64,000 bases of DNA from Candidatus Poribacteria bacterium (GTDB lineage: Bacteria; Poribacteria; WGA-4E; JAJDTR01). Below are positions 60,318-64,000 of the stretch, piece after piece. The notes beneath the pieces are model-generated. The model had not been told where the DNA came from and did no database searches. It was given only the letters and a program-made list of their open reading frames with translations. How positions within the stretch are numbered: the first letter of the stretch is position 1; each line of letters begins with the position of its first letter. The stretch is from assembly GCA_028820655.1 (NCBI GenBank), contig JAPPIK010000056.1, positions 337,880 to 401,879 of the forward strand. Reading direction: 5' to 3'. The position numbers were made by a program, and so were the translations under genes.

Positions 60318-61982
60318 TTACACGGTTCCGTAAGTCTCAACCAACCGCTTTGCCCTCCTTCGCAAGTAGTATCGAAGTAGCCCGAATGCTATCACAATCA
60401 TCGGAACACCGCACACACAGATAAACCAAACGAATGTCTTTTCGCTTTCCGAGACCTCCCTCAAAGGGCGGTCCGTGATGGCATGAGACCTGATACTAAT
60501 CAGGTCCTCCCCGAGCGTGAGCCAATCTATCGTGTTTAGGAAAAAAAGCTGCCCGTCGGGACGACCCTGCTCCAAGAATTTTGAGTTTCCTACGACCACA
60601 ATCTGTGTAGGTTCGCTCGCGTTTTTTGTCTCCCGATCTTCCGAGGCCGATTGCGGCGTTTCGTCGGAATCGGATTCATCGATCTCCGGGGTTGGAATCT
60701 CTTTTCCGGCGTAGAAACTCTTGAACACACCCGACAGCGCCGCCGCCACTGTGAAGGCGCTAGACGTAGACCCTGATGGATTGAATTGGTTGGTCGGGGC
60801 GCTGGGATCAAGGTTATACGGACTTTGGGTTGTCCAAGCGGAGCTGCTCGTTCTCGCTAACATTGTCGCCTGAATTGTCTCACCTTCTATCGGCAGGAGT
60901 TCAAGCGAACTCGCCCAAGGAAGAACCAACTTTTCCAACTCACTCGTGATAATGTGTTCGTTGGATAATCCTTCGGAACTTTCCCCCGTTCGATATCGGT
61001 ACCGATTGAGCACCGATATGAAATACGGGTAGGGTTGAATCGTGATGCTTCGCCCCGCGCTGAATCGGGTCATTTCGTTTGACTGATCGAGCACGAGGTT
61101 GTTCCCGAGTTTGACGCCGTAGTGTTCAAGCAGATCATTCAACCCGGTTGACAGCGGCGTTGCTTGCAGCCCGGTCTCCTGGGTTCGAACGGAGTCTATC
61201 AGGAATACGGCTCGCCCTCCCCGCATGATGTGCTGATCGATTTCATACTTTTCGCGTTCGGTCAACACGCTTTTGGGACCGGCAATGACAAGAGTCGAGA
61301 CATCTTGACCGATTGCCTCGCCGTCTTCAATCGTAACCTTTCTAACATTGAATTGACCGTTTTGGTTCTTATCCAGTTGCGCGCGCAACATCGAAAAGTT
61401 TTGCCCGTCGATGTCCAATTCGTCGTGACCCGCCAAAAACCCGACCGTCTTGGCTTCCTTCGTCGTCACTTTGAGAATGGCGGACGTCAAGTCATACTCA
61501 AGCGTGGCTGTGTCGGTCACTTCGGGAAGCACCTCCTCCTTACCGCCGTAAGCCACCGCGACGCTCATGTAAACATTTGCCACCTCGGCTCTGTCTTTTT
61601 CGATGACGTTTACCTGCAGTTCATGAATGCCTCTGAACCTAAGTTCCTGTTTTTCGCCTTCCTTGAATCCCGCGGGATCTATGAAGTTGATTTGCAGCTT
61701 ATTCGAGAATGCGCGGTATTCATCAAGCACATCGCGAACTTTGCGGCGCCTATCGGCTACTTGTGCCGGTTCGCGCGAGTAGTAGGCGTTTACGGTAACG
61801 ACATCATCCATACGATTCAACACGTTTCTTGAGGAATCCGATATGGTGTACCGTTTGTCCTCCGTAAGGTCCGCTCGAACAAATCGTCGGTATGAAAGGA
61901 AGTTGACAACCGCGAGAATCAGAAGAATGACGAGCGCAAAAGCCAGGGCATTACTGCCTTGTATCCATGTTTTCTTTGCCAT
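60318..61982 (-). CDS. GldG-like ABC transporter auxiliary protein
   Basis: 554 residues with an N-terminal membrane helix (ALAFALVILLILAVVNFLSYRR), a long extracytoplasmic body and a C-terminal helix (FVWFICVCGVPMIVIAFGLLRYYLRRRAK). The body has RADLTEDKRYTISDSSRNVLNRMDDVVTVNAYYSRE, VRDVLDEYRAFSNKLQINFIDPA, and TVGFLAGHDEL, plus QLDKNQ and LVIAGPKSVLTEREKYEIDQHIMRGGRAVFLID, all typical of the uncharacterised 'ABC-type transport auxiliary' (GldG) family. In Bacteroidetes GldAFG is needed for gliding, but the same set occurs in many non-gliding bacteria. It lies three nt after the permease. Confidence 0.93.
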   Translation of the reverse strand: MAKKTWIQGSNALAFALVILLILAVVNFLSYRRFVRADLTEDKRYTISDSSRNVLNRMDDVVTVNAYYSREPAQVADRRRKVRDVLDEYRAFSNKLQINFIDPAGFKEGEKQELRFRGIHELQVNVIEKDRAEVANVYMSVAVAYGGKEEVLPEVTDTATLEYDLTSAILKVTTKEAKTVGFLAGHDELDIDGQNFSMLRAQLDKNQNGQFNVRKVTIEDGEAIGQDVSTLVIAGPKSVLTEREKYEIDQHIMRGGRAVFLIDSVRTQETGLQATPLSTGLNDLLEHYGVKLGNNLVLDQSNEMTRFSAGRSITIQPYPYFISVLNRYRYRTGESSEGLSNEHIITSELEKLVLPWASSLELLPIEGETIQATMLARTSSSAWTTQSPYNLDPSAPTNQFNPSGSTSSAFTVAAALSGVFKSFYAGKEIPTPEIDESDSDETPQSASEDRETKNASEPTQIVVVGNSKFLEQGRPDGQLFFLNTIDWLTLGEDLISIRSHAITDRPLREVSESEKTFVWFICVCGVPMIVIAFGLLRYYLRRRAKRLVETYGTV

Positions 61983-61985
61983 AAT

Positions 61986-62705
61986 CTACCCCACTTTCTG
62001 CATTTGAACTCTTAAAGTACTCAAATAAAGGAAAAAACCGATCAGCGAGAAATAGTAGATGAGATCTCGAGAATCAAGTACACCTCGCAGCAGACTGCTG
62101 AAATGCGTTCCCAGCCCCAGATAGCTGAAAACGGAAGCCAACCACGCACTGCCGATGTTGAATAACACAATATCTTCACCGATGATGAGCAGTACAAAAC
62201 ACAATCCGATTCCCACTATGAAACTGATGATTTGATTCTCCGTCAATGTGGAAGCAAACAACCCTATGGAAAGGTAGGCTGCTCCCATAAGCAGCAAGCC
62301 GATGTACCCGCAAATGATGGGCCCCCCGTCCGGATCACCAAGTGCCGCGACCGCGATCGGGAGTGAGAGCGACAGAAGGATGGTTACACCGAGCAAGGCG
62401 AAACTCGCCAAGTATTTTCCGAGAACTACCTCGTAGTCCTTGATCGGAAGCGTCATCAAGATCTCAACCGTGCCCAGTTTGCGCTCCTCCGCCCATAGTT
62501 TCATCGTGACGGCAGGAACAAAAAAGAGATACAACCAAGGCATGACGGTAAAGAATCCGCGCATGTTCGCTTGGTTAATGATGAAAAAGCCGCGGAAGAA
62601 AAACCACGCGGAAAGGACGAGGAAGAACGTTATAAAGATGTACGCGATTGGCGAGTTAAAGTAACTCCTAAATTCTTTCTTGAAAATTGCCGCAATGTTG
62701 TTCAT
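61986..62705 (-). CDS. GldF-like ABC-2 permease
   Basis: 239 residues, six membrane helices. It has IFKKEFRSYFNSPIAYIFITFFLVLSAWFFFRGF, PWLYLFFVPAVTMKLWAEERKLGTVEILMTLPIKDYEVVLGKYLASFALLGVTILLSL, and GYIGLLLMGAAYLSIGLFASTLTENQIISFIVG, the standard ABC-2 permease pattern. The EERK.GT.E.L.TLP coupling segment contacts the ATPase. It lies 6 nt after the ATPase gene. Confidence 0.95.
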   Translation of the reverse strand: MNNIAAIFKKEFRSYFNSPIAYIFITFFLVLSAWFFFRGFFIINQANMRGFFTVMPWLYLFFVPAVTMKLWAEERKLGTVEILMTLPIKDYEVVLGKYLASFALLGVTILLSLSLPIAVAALGDPDGGPIICGYIGLLLMGAAYLSIGLFASTLTENQIISFIVGIGLCFVLLIIGEDIVLFNIGSAWLASVFSYLGLGTHFSSLLRGVLDSRDLIYYFSLIGFFLYLSTLRVQMQKVG

Positions 62706-62711
62706 AATCGG

Positions 62712-63665
62712 TTAAGCTGCCACCTCCCTATTATCAGATTCACCCGTCAGTTCAAGGAACACATCCTCCAAGCTAACCGATTCTTGGCGCAACTCCGTTA
62801 AACTCCAGCCGTTCTGAACCACAAATTGGAACAGTTCCTCGGCAGCGTTCTTTCCCTTATCCGAAGTGATTCGGTAACTTAACAATCCATCAACCGTGTT
62901 CACGCGGTCAAATTCGTTCACAAAATTCAATTCCTGAAGTTTCGACTCAATTTCTTCCGCAGGTCCGCGAATGGTGATATCCACCACCTCTCCCCCTTTT
63001 GCGCGATCCGCGAGACTCTCCGGGGTGCCGTTGGCGACTATCTTCCCGTCATTGATTATCAGAATTCGGCTGCACGTCGCCGATACTTCGGGCAGAATAT
63101 GCGTGCTAAAGATGATCATCTTTTCTTTGCCGATGTCCTTGATGAGATTGCGAATCTCGATAATTTGATTGGGGTCCAAGCCGGAGGTGGGTTCGTCCAT
63201 GATAAGGATTGGCGGGTCATGAATGAGGCTTTGCGCCAAGCCCAATCGTTGACGAAATCCCTTTGACAACTCGCCCACATCTTTCTGGATGACACTTTCG
63301 AGACCGCAAATATCTATGACCTCTTTCGTCCGTTGCTGCCGTTGGCTCTTGGGAATGTCACGAATCTGCGCGATGAATTTGAGGTAGTCTATCACGCCCA
63401 TGTCCGTATAGAGCGGGGCGCTTTCCGGCAAATACCCGATTCGTTTTCGCACTTCGACCGATTCGTCGAATACATCATATCCGTCAACCGTAGCGTTCCC
63501 CTCGTCGGCGGAAAGATAACAGGTTAGCACTCGCATGGTCGTCGTCTTGCCGGCGCCGTTTGGACCAAGAAAACCCAAAACCTCCCCGGCTTTGGCGTTG
63601 AAAGAGACATTGTCTACGGCAACGGTAGCGCCATAGCGTTTCGTAAGATTCTTGACTTCAATCAT
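62712..63665 (-). CDS. GldA-like ABC transporter ATP-binding protein
   Basis: 317 residues, single ABC domain plus a C-terminal extension. Walker A GPNGAGKTT, signature LSKGFRQR, Walker B ILIMDEPTSGLD with the switch His in STHIL; the A-loop Tyr in KNLTKRYGA. The C-terminal region (about 220-317) carries a short beta-alpha domain with LRQESVSLEDVFLELTGE, the end typical of ABC-2-type export ATPases such as NatA, CcmA-like and GldA. The gene starts the four-gene operon; GGAG precedes the ATG. The substrate is unknown. Confidence 0.95.
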   Translation of the reverse strand: MIEVKNLTKRYGATVAVDNVSFNAKAGEVLGFLGPNGAGKTTTMRVLTCYLSADEGNATVDGYDVFDESVEVRKRIGYLPESAPLYTDMGVIDYLKFIAQIRDIPKSQRQQRTKEVIDICGLESVIQKDVGELSKGFRQRLGLAQSLIHDPPILIMDEPTSGLDPNQIIEIRNLIKDIGKEKMIIFSTHILPEVSATCSRILIINDGKIVANGTPESLADRAKGGEVVDITIRGPAEEIESKLQELNFVNEFDRVNTVDGLLSYRITSDKGKNAAEELFQFVVQNGWSLTELRQESVSLEDVFLELTGESDNREVAA

Positions 63666-64000
63666 GTCGATTGACTCCTACACGATTTGGGACTAATGTG
63701 AAGATTTGATGAAACAATTCTATCGTGGATGTTGGATGGTTATCCATGGGCGCGGCAATGGTTAACGATGGTCCGCTATAAAAATGGTATCATCTGACCG
63801 AAAATAGCGTCAAGGTAAAATAACGTTTTTGCTTGACTTTTCGCTTACAGTTACTGTACGATTATCGTGTTTAGTGATCAACTAACGTGGATGGCGCGGC
63901 CCCACCATGTTTTGCGTGGATATATAGGCGAATCTTGTTGGTTAGAGCCGAAGAAAAGAGAGGAATCGGCGTCACGAGATTAAAGCACATAGTGTAAAAT
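63666..64000. other. Upstream region of the gld-like operon
   Basis: 335 nt with no gene. A minus-strand promoter candidate is TTGACG (63808-63813) with TACCAT (63784-63789) at 18-nt spacing, weak in the -10. A plus-strand TTGACT at 63834 with TACGAT 18 nt on may drive a gene beyond the window. Confidence 0.35.

Overview
The window is a 64 kb bacterial chromosome segment of roughly balanced base composition. Gene content suggests a diderm, heterotrophic or organic-sulfate-degrading bacterium resembling Candidatus Poribacteria or related Planctomycetes-like groups. The clues are a secreted protein made almost wholly of 'SPDG...LASGS...IRLWD' WD40 blades, a sulfatase, a GH32-like hydrolase, a phytanoyl-CoA dioxygenase, two DegT-type aminotransferases, DUF4159, DUF4340 and DUF5069 proteins, and abundant short intergenic repeats. 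That assignment is inference from gene content; there is no rRNA marker here. No phage, integrase, transposase, CRISPR array or tRNA was seen.

Layout. 1-11.9 kb: the 3' part of a large GH106-like hydrolase, a PPi-type phosphofructokinase, a GT9 heptosyltransferase, a DUF4159 protein closed by a clear terminator, then rpiA with a coupled exported-protein gene on the minus strand, an NtrC-type regulator and an ABC-F ATPase. 11.9-21.5 kb: a frameshifted lipoprotein relic, an 823-residue membrane spermidine-synthase-like protein, a small membrane protein with a methyltransferase, an unknown gene followed by an overlooked 38-codon basic peptide gene, and a minus-strand gamma-glutamyltransferase/nitroreductase pair. 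21.5-26.5 kb: a Nei/Fpg glycosylase, a DegT aminotransferase and a PhyH dioxygenase behind a consensus sigma-70 promoter whose -10 box lies in a palindrome, then a second DegT gene on the other strand.

26.9-42.9 kb is mostly minus strand: a MacB/LolD-like ABC ATPase with a very short FtsX permease, a TrpD2-like protein (+), ftsB-like and enolase genes, ccmBA, the korAB 2-oxoacid:ferredoxin oxidoreductase, and a second cytochrome c maturation block (ccmE, ccmF, ccmH, a CcmI-like gene) that runs by coupling into a carboxypeptidase-regulatory-like membrane protein and a HEAT-repeat protein. The ccm genes have a cysteine-type CcmE and a cysteine-rich CcmH.

42.9-51.8 kb: a 1.3 kb stretch without a convincing gene, a CsgG-like/FlgT-C-like exported protein, a divergent PRPP synthetase, a protein of three tandem DUF5069 domains, smpB with its partner tmRNA (encoded tag ADYEELALAA), and a cluster of two PspA paralogues around a bifunctional-nuclease-family gene plus a small membrane protein. 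52-64 kb: the WD40 protein, the GH32-like hydrolase, the sulfatase, and a four-gene minus-strand operon of GldA/GldF/GldG-like ABC genes with a DUF4340 protein. The intergenic regions carry REP-like GTAG hairpins and other short dispersed repeats.
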